A stretch of 64,000 bases of DNA from JAMXLO01 sp964427005 (GCA_964427005.1 CAYRTL010000008.1:15066-79065); one strand, 5' to 3'; positions 33,130-41,962 are shown, numbered from the stretch's first letter. The notes: generated by a model not told the origin, from the letters alone. Made by a program: numbers and translations.

Positions 33130-34257
33130 GTGTCGATGCGGGTCAGGTTGGCTGCATTTTTCCTGACCGTTGCCATCATCCTGGTGGGGGCGCTGCTCTC
33201 CAGGCCTCCCAGCCGTGCGACGATCGAGGTTGGGCCCGTAGGCGGCAGTTTCTACCAGGTCGCTCGGCAGTATCAGCCGGTGTTCGCGCAGCGCGGCATT
33301 GATCTGGAACTGCGCCCAAACGCCAATTCGCTGGAGATCATGAACGACCTGTCGAAACAGGACAGCGGGATCGATATCGGCTTCGAAGCGCAGGACATCA
33401 GCGGCTACAGCAACGCTCCGGTCGCGACCGTGGGGCACATCCAGCTCCAGCCGCTGTTCATTTTCGCCAGCGCCGATCTGGGCAGGCGCACCCAGCTTAC
33501 GGATTTGCGTGGCCGCAAAATCGTCATGCCCCCCGCGAATAGCGCGACAAGCGACGCTGCCGTCCGCATGTTCAAGCTCTACGACATCACGCCGGAGAAT
33601 AGCTCGTTTACCTTTATGCAACTGACGGATGCAGCGAAGGAACTGAAGGCCGGCCATTACGACGCGGGCGTCTTCATGCTGGCACCCGACAATCCCATGG
33701 TCCGGGACTTGGCGAATTTTACCGGTCTGCGGCTGGTTCCGGTCCCGGAGGCCAAGGCGATCACGAATCATCTGCCATTCCTCCGGCCCATTGTACTGCC
33801 GCGCGGCATCTACGACATTGCCGACGGCATCCCGCCTGCGGATGTTCCCATGCTGGCGGGCACCGTGGATGTCGTGATCCGTAACGATCTTTCGCCTTAT
33901 GTGATCTACACCTTGCTGGAGGCCATGGCGCAGGTGCACAGAGGAGCGACCTTCCTTAGCAGCGCAGGCGCCTATCCCACCATCGCCGGAGCCGACCTGA
34001 CGGCCCATCCGCTTGCAGAGGAATATTACCGCTCAGGACTGCCCTGGGCCTTCCGAAACCTGCCGCCCTGGCTGGCGAACTTCGTGGACCGTTACTTCCT
34101 GTTGGCGCTGGTGCTGTTCGTGCTGACCGAACTGTACAGGTGTGCACAATACGCCGCAGAACTGGCCGCGTTCCTGCGCGGCTGGCGAGAACGCAAGCGT
34201 AAGGCCGCGCGCAGGCTGCGGCCGCGCCGCGTCGCGCCGCGCTCGTATCCTTCCTGA
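33130..34257 (+). CDS. TAXI-family solute-binding protein with C-terminal membrane anchor
   Basis: 375 residues from the GTG at 33130, placed by AAGGAGG seven bases upstream; ATG at 33136 also possible. An N-terminal helix (LAAFFLTVAIILVGALL) precedes the TAXI-type binding fold (IEVGPVGGSFYQVARQYQPV, LRGRKIVMPPANSATSDAAV, LKAGHYDAGVFMLA). A second helix near the C-terminus (YFLLALVLFVLTELYRCAQY) is followed by a very basic tail. TAXI proteins usually feed TRAP transporters, but none is encoded here, and the two-helix topology would fix the domain to the inner membrane, which suits sensing better than free diffusion (inference). Confidence 0.7.
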   Translation: MSMRVRLAAFFLTVAIILVGALLSRPPSRATIEVGPVGGSFYQVARQYQPVFAQRGIDLELRPNANSLEIMNDLSKQDSGIDIGFEAQDISGYSNAPVATVGHIQLQPLFIFASADLGRRTQLTDLRGRKIVMPPANSATSDAAVRMFKLYDITPENSSFTFMQLTDAAKELKAGHYDAGVFMLAPDNPMVRDLANFTGLRLVPVPEAKAITNHLPFLRPIVLPRGIYDIADGIPPADVPMLAGTVDVVIRNDLSPYVIYTLLEAMAQVHRGATFLSSAGAYPTIAGADLTAHPLAEEYYRSGLPWAFRNLPPWLANFVDRYFLLALVLFVLTELYRCAQYAAELAAFLRGWRERKRKAARRLRPRRVAPRSYPS

Positions 34258-34325
34258 ACAAAATGCTGGGCAGCATCCAACCGTACCGCTAATGGAACGG
34301 GGTTACGCGGGGAGGCCACAGCGAC

Positions 34326-35033
34326 ATGCAGACCGTTCTGACGAATGCAGCGGGGCTGCAGGCCTGGCAGGAGAAGGACCTTTTTCGGCCCAGCGATTAC
34401 ACCGGCATGCTGATGCATGCCGTGCACATGCGCCAGGCATGCTTCGGCCGCGGCAGCGGCCTGGACATGGGCATCGGCAGTGGTGTGCTGTTGGCGACTC
34501 TTGGGAAACTCGGGGTGCAGCTTCTGTATGGAGTTGATATCGACCCTGCGGCCATCGAGGTAACGCGAGAGCTGTTGCGCGGGCTCAGTCTGCTGGATCG
34601 CACGGAACTGTTGGAAGGCTCGCTTTGGGCGCCTCTCGGCGACATTCGCTTCGATATAGTGCTCGCGAACCTGCCGCATTTCGCTGCAACCGAGCCGAGT
34701 GATCCCGATCACTCACCGTACTGGAGCATGGGCGGCGAGGACGGACGGCGTCTCCTCGACCCGTTCCTCGCTGGCCTTGGCGCGCATCTGCGAAACGACG
34801 GAATGGCGCTGATCACCCACAACTCGTTTGTCGGACGTGATCGCACTGATGCGATGCTTGCCGAGCAGGGGCTGACCGCGCACACAGTTCTTTCCACGAC
34901 GGTGCCGCTCCATCCAGCGAAGAGCAGGTTGCTGCAAACAGATATACGGACCCGCTACATTGGCGCTGGCATCAGCCAGCTTGGTCCATACGAGTTCGCC
35001 GATGTGGAAATCCTCGAAATCCGCCGTGCCTGA
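34326..35033 (+). CDS. Class I SAM-dependent methyltransferase, PrmB/HemK-like
   Basis: 235 residues. Motif I is GLDMGIGSGVLLATLGKLG, motif II YGVDIDPAAIEVTREL, and motif IV reads LANLPHF where Gln/N methyltransferases of the HemK/PrmB group have NPPY. A SMGGEDGRRLLDPFLAGLG segment follows, like the GxxGl..l..i region of that group. The altered motif IV means protein-glutamine methylation cannot be assumed; a small-molecule or other amide substrate is possible. Sits between two transport-protein genes in the same direction. Confidence 0.75.
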   Translation: MQTVLTNAAGLQAWQEKDLFRPSDYTGMLMHAVHMRQACFGRGSGLDMGIGSGVLLATLGKLGVQLLYGVDIDPAAIEVTRELLRGLSLLDRTELLEGSLWAPLGDIRFDIVLANLPHFAATEPSDPDHSPYWSMGGEDGRRLLDPFLAGLGAHLRNDGMALITHNSFVGRDRTDAMLAEQGLTAHTVLSTTVPLHPAKSRLLQTDIRTRYIGAGISQLGPYEFADVEILEIRRA

Positions 35034-35042
35034 TGTATTGAC

Positions 35043-36686
35043 GTGATAAGATTCTGGTTCAGCGCGCTGGCCGTACTGCTCGCGCCGCTTGCACCTGCCC
35101 ATGCGGATACACGCGCCATAGCCGCGGCGCTTGCGACGCTTGAACAGGCTCGGGCAATTACACCCGCCGGTTGCAACCAGAGCTCGGAAGCTCTCGTCCG
35201 CATTATCTGCACCGGCCAACTTCGCGTCGGGCTCCGCACCTACTACCCCGCTTTCTCTGTTCGCGACGCAGCCGGCAATTTCTCCGGTTTCGAGGTCGAT
35301 ATCGCCCGACGCATCGCCGAATTCCTTGGCGTTCGCATGGTGCCGGTGCCAGTCGATCCGAAATCACGCATTCCGATGGTCGCGGCCAATGACGTCGATC
35401 TCGTCATCGCTACGATGGGCCATACGCTGCAGCGCGACGCGCAGGTCCGCTTCATCCGGCCGCACTACTATGCATCACGCACCGTCGTTGTCGGGGCACG
35501 CGACCGGATAGTGAATGACTGGGATGATCTGGTTGGCCAGACCGTTTGCCTGCCCCTGGGGGCCAGCTCCAACATTCTGTTCATTCGTCACCACATTCGC
35601 ATCCTCACCTTCGATCGGCCGGAGCAGTTGCTCGATGCTCTGGCATTCAACGAGTGCCCCTTCATCGTACACGACGACACGTTCTTCGCTGATGTGCTGA
35701 ACAAGGCGCGTTGGGCGCCATACGAGGTCAAATTTGGCTTTGCCCCCATGCCATGGGGCATGGCAGTGGCGCGCACCGGCGCCACGCAACTTGGCAACTT
35801 GCTGGATGACCTGAGTGCCGCATTTCATGCCGAAGGCGTCTTTCTGCAATTGGCGCAGAATTACGGGTTGGACCTGTCGTTCCTGAAAGATGAGAGAGCG
35901 CGATGGTCATCGCCGCGCTGCATCGCGGCGAACGGCCTGACCGAAGCGAATTGTCTCATTCCACCCATCGATACATCGGACGCCAGCGATGTCTCGACGA
36001 TTGCGGCCCAGGCGACCTGGCTGGAGGTCGCCACAGCAGACCTGCTGGGATGGCGGATTGATCTGACATTGCTCAAGCACCAAAGCGCCGTCGGTCTTTT
36101 GCTGCAAGGCATCTTGTATTCCTTTGCCCTCGTCCTGGGGGCGATCTTGGCCACGATCGCGTTTGCGCTGGCGTTCGGCTGGTTCATGGGGCCGGGGCCG
36201 GCGCCTCTGCGCCGTGTCTTCGCTGGACTCAGCGCATTGGGACAAACCAGTCCGCTGCCGCTGCTGTTGTTCTTCGGTTACATCGTAGCGGGGGGCGTGA
36301 CGCAGTACTCAGGACCGGTAGCACTTGTCGCCGCGGTGCTGGTCATCGGCTTGTTCAACGGAGCCAATGCAGGACGGGCAATTCATGAAGCGTATCAAGC
36401 GGAGGCCGCCAAGTTCGGCCGCTGCTCGTTCGTAAGGGCAGTTTCTGTTTCCAGCATTCAGCTCGCTGCGTTCCTTATCAACGCAACAAAGGGCACACCA
36501 GCCGCCGGCATGATCGGCGTGCCGGAATTCCTCAACGTGATGACCGATCTCACCGCGTCCTCGCGCGATCGCGTACTGGTGTACCTGATCCTGCTGGTGT
36601 TCTACACCGGCCTCGTTCTCGCGGTCATCGGCGTGCTGTCGCGAGCCGAGACGAGGTTGTCGGACTTCGTGCGGGTCCGCGCATGA
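35043..36686 (+). CDS. Fusion of type-3 amino-acid-type binding protein and ABC permease
   Basis: 547 residues: signal peptide (FWFSALAVLLAPLAPAHAD), SBP_bac_3 domain about 45-290 (GQLRVGLRTYYPAFSVRDAA, SGFEVDIARRIAEFLGVRM, DLVIATMGHTLQRDAQVRF), then a His/Gln-type BPD_transp_1 permease about 340-547 with the EAA-like loop EAYQAEAAKFGRCSFVRAV. Such fusions exist in GlnP/GltP-type importers and bind polar amino acids or related ligands. Its stop overlaps the next permease start by four bases. No ATP-binding protein gene occurs in the cluster. Confidence 0.85.
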   Translation: MIRFWFSALAVLLAPLAPAHADTRAIAAALATLEQARAITPAGCNQSSEALVRIICTGQLRVGLRTYYPAFSVRDAAGNFSGFEVDIARRIAEFLGVRMVPVPVDPKSRIPMVAANDVDLVIATMGHTLQRDAQVRFIRPHYYASRTVVVGARDRIVNDWDDLVGQTVCLPLGASSNILFIRHHIRILTFDRPEQLLDALAFNECPFIVHDDTFFADVLNKARWAPYEVKFGFAPMPWGMAVARTGATQLGNLLDDLSAAFHAEGVFLQLAQNYGLDLSFLKDERARWSSPRCIAANGLTEANCLIPPIDTSDASDVSTIAAQATWLEVATADLLGWRIDLTLLKHQSAVGLLLQGILYSFALVLGAILATIAFALAFGWFMGPGPAPLRRVFAGLSALGQTSPLPLLLFFGYIVAGGVTQYSGPVALVAAVLVIGLFNGANAGRAIHEAYQAEAAKFGRCSFVRAVSVSSIQLAAFLINATKGTPAAGMIGVPEFLNVMTDLTASSRDRVLVYLILLVFYTGLVLAVIGVLSRAETRLSDFVRVRA

Positions 36687-37297
36687 TCGACGTGATCCGC
36701 CGATTCATTCCTGAGCTGCTCGCCGGGTTTCTCGTCAACATCGAGATCGCCGCGGGGGCGATGGTGATCGGTCTTGCCGTGGGCGTGCCACTCGCCGTGC
36801 TCCGGCAGAAGCTGCCTCGTTCGCGGAAAATGGTCTGGCCGTGCGTGCGGCTGATGCAGGCTGCACCGACCTACGTGATCATGTATTTTGTCCTGAGTGT
36901 GCTGCCACGCGATCTTTGGACGCTGGGTCTTCCTGCCACTCGGCTGAGCGCTGTCATCCTGGCCCAGTCCGCGTACATGGCGCCATACGTCGCCGACAAC
37001 TTCTACCGCGCCCTGGAGCATCTGGAGCGTGGCGAGCGGGAACTCGCGCTGCTGTTCCTGCCGAATCTGCTGCGAGGCTTCGTCATCGTGGTCATGTCCT
37101 CGGGTTTTGCCGCCGCCATCGGCGTGTCCGAAGCGGTCGGGGTCACCGTGCGCTACGCCGAACGGCTACACGCACTGGCCGATCGCGTGACCCTGTTCCT
37201 GGTGGCCATCGCCCTCTTCTTGGCCGTGTTCGGCGTCGTCAATGCCCTGATCCGCTTCCTCATGCGACGCCTCTCGCAATCTGTTGCGATGGCTTGA
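36683..37297 (+). CDS. Amino-acid-type ABC transporter permease
   Basis: 204 residues with about five membrane segments of the HisM/GlnP class: LLAGFLVNIEIAAGAMVIG, PTYVIMYFVLSVLPRDLW, AYMAPYVADNFYRALEHLERGERELA (coupling loop). It would pair with the permease half of the preceding fusion protein to form the membrane channel. The ATG overlaps the upstream stop (ATGA). An ATPase must come from elsewhere in the genome if this is a working ABC importer. Confidence 0.82.
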   Translation: MIDVIRRFIPELLAGFLVNIEIAAGAMVIGLAVGVPLAVLRQKLPRSRKMVWPCVRLMQAAPTYVIMYFVLSVLPRDLWTLGLPATRLSAVILAQSAYMAPYVADNFYRALEHLERGERELALLFLPNLLRGFVIVVMSSGFAAAIGVSEAVGVTVRYAERLHALADRVTLFLVAIALFLAVFGVVNALIRFLMRRLSQSVAMA

Positions 37298-37370
37298 TCG
37301 AAGAACTTGCTCTTTCTGCCCCGAATCTGGCTATGATCGTTCCAATCATGGCCATCCAGGGAGAAAGTCG

Positions 37371-37928
37371 ATGTTCGATCTCGACCGGTTCTTCGCCGAT
37401 TGCGAGGACGCGGTGGCGCAGGACGGCACTCATCGGGGCGTTCGGGAGGTTGTTGCGCGCGCGGTGAGCGAACCGTATGCGCTGATGGGGGCGCTGGGCG
37501 AACCAGAACGGGCAGGGATCAACGTGATCTACCGCGCTCCGAACCTCACGGTACTGAACCTGATCTGGGGCCCGGGGATGACCATCATGCCGCATGACCA
37601 TCGCATGTGGGCGGTCATCGGCATCTACACGGGGCGGGAGGACAATATCTATTGGCGCCGCCTGCCCCAGGATTCTGACCGTCAGATCGAGGCTGCCGGC
37701 GCCCGGTCATTGTGCCGCGGCGACTGCACGCCCATGGGACCTGACATCATCCATTCGGTGACCAATCCGATCCCTCGCCTGACCGGCGCGATCCACGTCT
37801 ATGGCGGCGATTTCCTCAAGCAGGAGCGCAGCGAATGGGACCCCGAGACGCTGCACGAGCGCGCGTATGACGTCGCCAAGGCGCGGCAGTTGTTCGAGGA
37901 CTCGAACCGGGCGCTGGTGCACGCGTAA
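37371..37928 (+). CDS. CDO-like cupin metalloprotein (COG5553-type)
   Basis: 185 residues from the ATG at 37371 with GGGAG upstream. A double-stranded beta-helix with the metal triad placed as in cysteine dioxygenases: His75 and His77 in MPHDHRMWAV and His128 in DIIHSVTNP; His142 in AIHVYGGDF also conserved. Cysteine dioxygenase and 3-mercaptopropionate dioxygenase use this 3-His iron site to oxidise thiols, and the COG5553 group is uncharacterised. Last gene of the rightward cluster, so its substrate may be what the binding proteins carry (inference). Confidence 0.72.
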   Translation: MFDLDRFFADCEDAVAQDGTHRGVREVVARAVSEPYALMGALGEPERAGINVIYRAPNLTVLNLIWGPGMTIMPHDHRMWAVIGIYTGREDNIYWRRLPQDSDRQIEAAGARSLCRGDCTPMGPDIIHSVTNPIPRLTGAIHVYGGDFLKQERSEWDPETLHERAYDVAKARQLFEDSNRALVHA

Positions 37929-37938
37929 CAGTACGCCC

Positions 37939-39510
37939 TCAGCTCCCCTCGAGTATTCCCAGGCTCCGAAGCAGCGGGACCCGTTTTTCGATCATGTTGT
38001 TGACCGCGTCGCCAACGATTCGCGTGGTCTCGGCTGGGTCGGTGACCGGCTTGCCCTCGCGCTGAATACTGCGACCGCTGCGCGCCAGCGAAGCCAGGAT
38101 CGAGGTGGCAAGCGCATTGGCATCAGGCTGCCGCCCCGCCAGCAGTTCGCCCACAAACATCGTCTCCAGGATGTCGGCGCCGATTGCAGAGCCGATTGCC
38201 GGCGCTGCCAGACGCGGCAACTCGGCGGCGTTTCCATTCGCCCGCGCGATTGCCAGATTCAGACGCCTCGATGCGTCTCGGCCGGCCACAGTCCCGCCAC
38301 CCGGCAGCATTGGGTGAGCATAACCGCCGGCAACCAGCAGCGTGACGGCCTGCATCAACTCCACAAGCGGACGATTAGCGAACGCCGGCGCCTGCTTTGC
38401 CTGCTGCACACTGAAGGGCCCTGCGTCCAGCATCGCGAGCAACGGCTGATACACCTCCTGGCGTCCTGTCACGCTGCCAACTGGCGTCGCGAATGTCGGC
38501 CCGCCTTCGGGCACCGCCTGCCCCAGGCCTGCGATCGTCAGCGTTTCCAGCACTGCCTGCTGTTCGGGCGGCGGCATAGGTGCCACGCCGCGACGATACA
38601 GATCCCGGCGGAAGGTCTGCGCGCATCCCAGGTCCCGCAGCGTCTCCCGCAGATACGGGTCACGCGTTTCGCCGACAATCGGCCCGACATCTGCCGGCAC
38701 GGACACGGTATCGATATTCTCGGCCAAGGTCGCGCTGCCGATGAAGCGGCACTTTGCCTCCAGCATCTCGCCGGCGACATCTGCGAACATCAATGGATGC
38801 CAGTGCTGGTTCAGGTACTCATGCGCGATGTAGCGCGGGTCCTGCTTCCGAATTTCCGTCAGGCGTGTTTCGAGAGTTGGATTGGCCTGGAAGAACAGCG
38901 CGCCAGCCTGCTTGAGCCGATCGAGATAATCGAGCACAGCGGGCACCGCGACATCGGATCGCTCTGGACTGGCCACGGCCAGCATACGCATCAGGGCGCG
39001 CAGCGGTACCATGGACGCCCAGCCAGTGGTCACGTTGTAGCTAAGATAGACGAGACCACCCGGCTTAAGACGACTCGCGATAACGTCGATCAGATGGCGG
39101 CGATTGGCGGGCGAGATCCAGCTCAGCACGCCGTGCGAGACCATGAAGTCAAAATGTGGCAGCGCGCTGTCGGATCGAGAGCTGAGTTCCGCGAACGAGG
39201 TCTCAACGAACCGCACATTCGTCAGCCCGGCCTGCAGAGCGAGTGAATTGGCGAACTCGACATGCGCGGGATTGAAGTCGAAGCCCCAGACTTCAGCATT
39301 TGGATGCGATGCGGCGACCACCAGCGTGGTAAAGCCGTTGCCACAGCCAAGATCGGCATAGGTTAACGGTGCGTTCAGATCAGGCGGGCGATGACCCAGC
39401 AGCAGGCTGGTCATGCCGAGCCAGGACGGCGTCACCTCGCGGTAGAAGCTGCTGGTATAGACCACGTCCGTGACGTAGCCGTCGTCCCACTGGGCCATTT
39501 GCCGGCGCAT
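37939..39510 (-). CDS. SAM-dependent methyltransferase with predicted regulatory domain (PF10119 type)
   Basis: 523 residues from the ATG at 39510 (39498 is an alternative start). The N-terminal methyltransferase has motif I in YADLGCGNGFTTLVVAASHP and the acidic FDFNPAHVEFANSLA, preceded by the YTSSFYREVTPSWL region typical of this group. The middle and C-terminal part (HEYLNQHWHPLMFADVAGEM onward) corresponds to the methyltransferase regulatory domain family, often found near glycan or surface-modification genes. It converges on the cupin gene with a 10-base gap, and its product may belong with that cluster or stand alone. Confidence 0.75.
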   Translation of the reverse strand: MRRQMAQWDDGYVTDVVYTSSFYREVTPSWLGMTSLLLGHRPPDLNAPLTYADLGCGNGFTTLVVAASHPNAEVWGFDFNPAHVEFANSLALQAGLTNVRFVETSFAELSSRSDSALPHFDFMVSHGVLSWISPANRRHLIDVIASRLKPGGLVYLSYNVTTGWASMVPLRALMRMLAVASPERSDVAVPAVLDYLDRLKQAGALFFQANPTLETRLTEIRKQDPRYIAHEYLNQHWHPLMFADVAGEMLEAKCRFIGSATLAENIDTVSVPADVGPIVGETRDPYLRETLRDLGCAQTFRRDLYRRGVAPMPPPEQQAVLETLTIAGLGQAVPEGGPTFATPVGSVTGRQEVYQPLLAMLDAGPFSVQQAKQAPAFANRPLVELMQAVTLLVAGGYAHPMLPGGGTVAGRDASRRLNLAIARANGNAAELPRLAAPAIGSAIGADILETMFVGELLAGRQPDANALATSILASLARSGRSIQREGKPVTDPAETTRIVGDAVNNMIEKRVPLLRSLGILEGS

Positions 39511-39571
39511 CCCAACTGAAGAACAGAGGCCGCGATCAGGTAACAGGCAGGCGGGATGTTTGCCAGCCTGC

Positions 39572-40426
39572 TCAGCCCTGCTCCAGTTGCGCATTCACTT
39601 CCGCGCCAAGCAGCACCGAGTAGGCGGAAAGATAGAACCACAACATGATTGCGACGACGGCACCCAGCGAACCGTAGGTCGCGCCGAGACGCGCGATGTG
39701 CGACACGTAAAAGGAGAGCCCGACAGAGGCCAACAACCATAGCGCGGTCGCCAGGATTGCACCCGGGAAGATCCGCCTGTCCACCGGCTCGCTACGCGAT
39801 GGCCCGTAGCGGTAGAGCAAGGCGATTGTCCCGAAGACCAGCACGACCAGCATGACCAAGCTCAGGACATTGATCAGCGTGGCGCTGTAATCCGAAAGAC
39901 CGATGAACGAGATCACTGTCGGCAGGAAGACCAGCACCGCAATGGCCAGCACCGCGGCCGCGACCGCGCACAGCGTCATTGCCAGCGCAATGAGCTGAAA
40001 GCCGACGATGCCCCGTTGCTCGATTGTGTTGTAGGCGACGTTCAAAGCCGAGAGGATCGCCTTCGTACCTGCCGCGGCGCTCCATAACGCCAGGCTGAGG
40101 CCTACGACGAGACTGATGCTCAGCGTACCGCTGGGTTGGCTGACCAGTTCGTGGACTCTGGCGTCGATGAGCTGGAAGGCCGGCGGTGGCAGCAGGTTTT
40201 GCAGCACCTCAAGCTGTTGCTCGACCGACACCACGTCGAAGGCCAGGCCGTACACCGAAATGAGCACACTGATGGCCGGGAAGAGCGCCAGCGTGGCGTA
40301 AAATCCGCAGCCGGCCGCCGCAAGGCCGACGCGGTCCGTCGCGCTCTCGCGGAGCGCGCCCACAATGATCCGATACCAACTCCGTCCGGCCGATTTGGTC
40401 CGGCCATCAACGGCCCTTGTTTCCAC
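39572..40426 (-). CDS. YihY/UPF0761 (BrkB-like) inner membrane protein
   Basis: 284 residues with six membrane helices of the YihY family: ATDRVGLAAAGCGFYATLALFP at the start, GLSLALWSAAAGTKAILSALN, then TVISFIGLSDYSA and the terminal GAVVAIMLWFYLSAYSVLLG AEVNAQLE region. BrkB-like proteins are widespread membrane proteins without an established biochemical role; the old RNase BN name for this family is wrong. A 337-base leader region separates its start from ornithine decarboxylase on the other strand. Confidence 0.88.
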   Translation of the reverse strand: METRAVDGRTKSAGRSWYRIIVGALRESATDRVGLAAAGCGFYATLALFPAISVLISVYGLAFDVVSVEQQLEVLQNLLPPPAFQLIDARVHELVSQPSGTLSISLVVGLSLALWSAAAGTKAILSALNVAYNTIEQRGIVGFQLIALAMTLCAVAAAVLAIAVLVFLPTVISFIGLSDYSATLINVLSLVMLVVLVFGTIALLYRYGPSRSEPVDRRIFPGAILATALWLLASVGLSFYVSHIARLGATYGSLGAVVAIMLWFYLSAYSVLLGAEVNAQLEQG

Positions 40427-40763
40427 GCGCGCTCCTCGATCAGGCAGCCGGCCTCCAGTGATCCAGTATGGACTCGCCAGCTTCTGGCAGCGAAACGCCT
40501 CTTGCGAGGGGCTGGATGCAGGACCGGCCCGGCCGTGGCCGGATAGATTCTTTCCAATTGATCGAGATTCCGACTTGCGCCCGGGAGGCAGGGGTCCTAT
40601 GTGGCCCCCCTACGCAGCAACGCACGTGCCTCTGGCCCTCGTGGTTACGCAACGACGTCAAGCGTTCTGGCAATCGTATGGTCGCTGGTTCGTTCGACCG
40701 TTTCGTCAACTAACGCCCGTCGCCTGGATCAGGCGGGCGTCCAGCCAAAGGAGGCCCGGTGCG
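40427..40763 (+). promoter_or_regulatory. Leader of the ornithine decarboxylase gene, candidate speF-type RNA motif
   Basis: A long (337-base) spacer upstream of the decarboxylase gene. Just before the gene lies an 11-codon frame (40678-40713, MVAGSFDRFVN, stop TAA). Directly after it comes a hairpin of 10 base pairs with a three-base bulge: ACGCC (40713-40717) pairs with GGCGT (40736-40740), and CGCCT (40721-40725) with AGGCG (40731-40735). The AAAGGAGG ribosome-binding site is at 40747-40754. The alphaproteobacterial speF motif is known upstream of ornithine decarboxylase genes; a match to its covariance model was not tested. Confidence 0.5.
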
Positions 40764-41894
40764 ATGACTCCGAAGATCGCCCGTTTCCTTGCCGAGCAGC
40801 AACCGGCTACGCCGTGCCTGGTGCTCGACGTGGACCGAGTGGAAGCCAACTTCCGCGCCCTGCAGCGCGCGCTGCCGCTCGCGCGAATCTATTACGCCGT
40901 GAAAGCCAATCCGGCGCGCCCAGTGCTGGAGCGCCTGGTCCGTCTCGGCTCGCGCTTCGATGCAGCGAGCTACGAGGAGGTTGCCTTCTGCCTGGATGCC
41001 GGCGCGCGCCCGGAGGCGATCAGCTACGGCAACACGATCAAAAAGGCTGGCGCGATTCGGGCTGCGTTCCAACGCGGCGTCACGCTGTTCGCTTTCGACT
41101 CAGCCGAGGAGCTGGAAAAGCTGGCTGAGAACGCACCTGGCTCGCGTGTATACTGCCGTATCCTGGTGGAGAACGAAGGCGCCGACTGGCCGCTGTCGCG
41201 CAAGTTCGGCACGACGGTCGAGAACGCTCGGGAACTGATGCTGCGTGCCGGCGAGATGGGGCTGGACCCATACGGGCTGTCATTCCATGTCGGCAGCCAG
41301 CAGACCACCACGCGCGCCTATGAGGTGGCGATCGCCAAGGTTGCAATGCTGTTCACTGACCTCACCGAGTCTGGTGTGAAACTGCGCATGATGAATCTCG
41401 GCGGCGGCTTTCCGACCCGTTACCGCGACCCAGTGCCGGAGATCGACCAGTTCGGCGACGCAATCATGACCTCGATGACCGAACACTTCGGCAACGCGCT
41501 GCCCGAGATGCTGATCGAGCCCGGCCGCTTCATCGTTGGTGACGCGGGGCTGGTCAGCGCCGAGGTCGTGCTGGTGAGCCGGCGCGATCCACGGGATCCA
41601 GTGCGCTGGGTTTACCTCGACATCGGGCGCTTTGGTGGACTCGCGGAGACCGAAGGCGAGGCGATCAAGTACCGCATCACGACTCCGTATGACGGCTCCA
41701 CCGTGGGACCGGTGGCGATCGCCGGGCCGACCTGTGATGGCGCGGACACTCTCTACGAGAAATCCAACTATCGCCTGCCGATGGCACTGAAGTCTGGCGA
41801 TCGCGTGGAGTTGCTGGCCACAGGTGCGTACGTCACCACCTATGCCAGCCAGCGCTTCAACGGCTTTGCGCCACTGGCGGAGCACTACCTGTAG
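40764..41894 (+). CDS. Ornithine (lysine/ornithine) decarboxylase, fold type III PLP enzyme
   Basis: 376 residues from the ATG at 40764, fixed by AAAGGAGG and by the usual N-terminal MTPKIARFL. The PLP lysine is Lys47 in YYAVKANP, the phosphate-binding glycines are in NLGGGFP, and the catalytic cysteine is in GPTCDGADTLYEK. The family makes putrescine from ornithine, and some members accept lysine. The frame stays open to 40365, including a possible ATG at 40599, but an extension is not family-like. A hairpin lies just upstream and a palindrome at the stop. Confidence 0.92.
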   Translation: MTPKIARFLAEQQPATPCLVLDVDRVEANFRALQRALPLARIYYAVKANPARPVLERLVRLGSRFDAASYEEVAFCLDAGARPEAISYGNTIKKAGAIRAAFQRGVTLFAFDSAEELEKLAENAPGSRVYCRILVENEGADWPLSRKFGTTVENARELMLRAGEMGLDPYGLSFHVGSQQTTTRAYEVAIAKVAMLFTDLTESGVKLRMMNLGGGFPTRYRDPVPEIDQFGDAIMTSMTEHFGNALPEMLIEPGRFIVGDAGLVSAEVVLVSRRDPRDPVRWVYLDIGRFGGLAETEGEAIKYRITTPYDGSTVGPVAIAGPTCDGADTLYEKSNYRLPMALKSGDRVELLATGAYVTTYASQRFNGFAPLAEHYL

Positions 41895-41930
41895 TCCCAC
41901 CTCTCCCGCCTGCGGGAGCGGCGGGACTAC
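41891..41930. terminator. Palindromic hairpin at the decarboxylase stop (family B repeat)
   Basis: GTAGTCCC (41891-41898) pairs with GGGACTAC (41923-41930), and an inner stem pairs CTCCCGC with GCGGGAG. The decarboxylase stop codon TAG lies in the left arm. It resembles the CCTCTCCCGC-TGCGGGAG element at 57021-57110. A U-tract is missing, so intrinsic termination is not proven; mRNA 3'-end protection is another option. Confidence 0.5.
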
Positions 41931-41962
41931 ACTCCCGCGCATCAGCACGGGAGGACAGATCC

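Noticed and set aside
37801..39246. 481-codon plus-strand frame opposite the regulatory-domain methyltransferase
   Set aside because: Histidine/glutamine/arginine-rich antisense product; the minus-strand methyltransferase motifs are clear.
40365..40763. N-terminal extension of ornithine decarboxylase from 40365 or 40599
   Set aside because: The family begins MTPKIARFL at 40764, which has its own AAAGGAGG site; the upstream part overlaps a hairpin and a short uORF and is better read as a leader.
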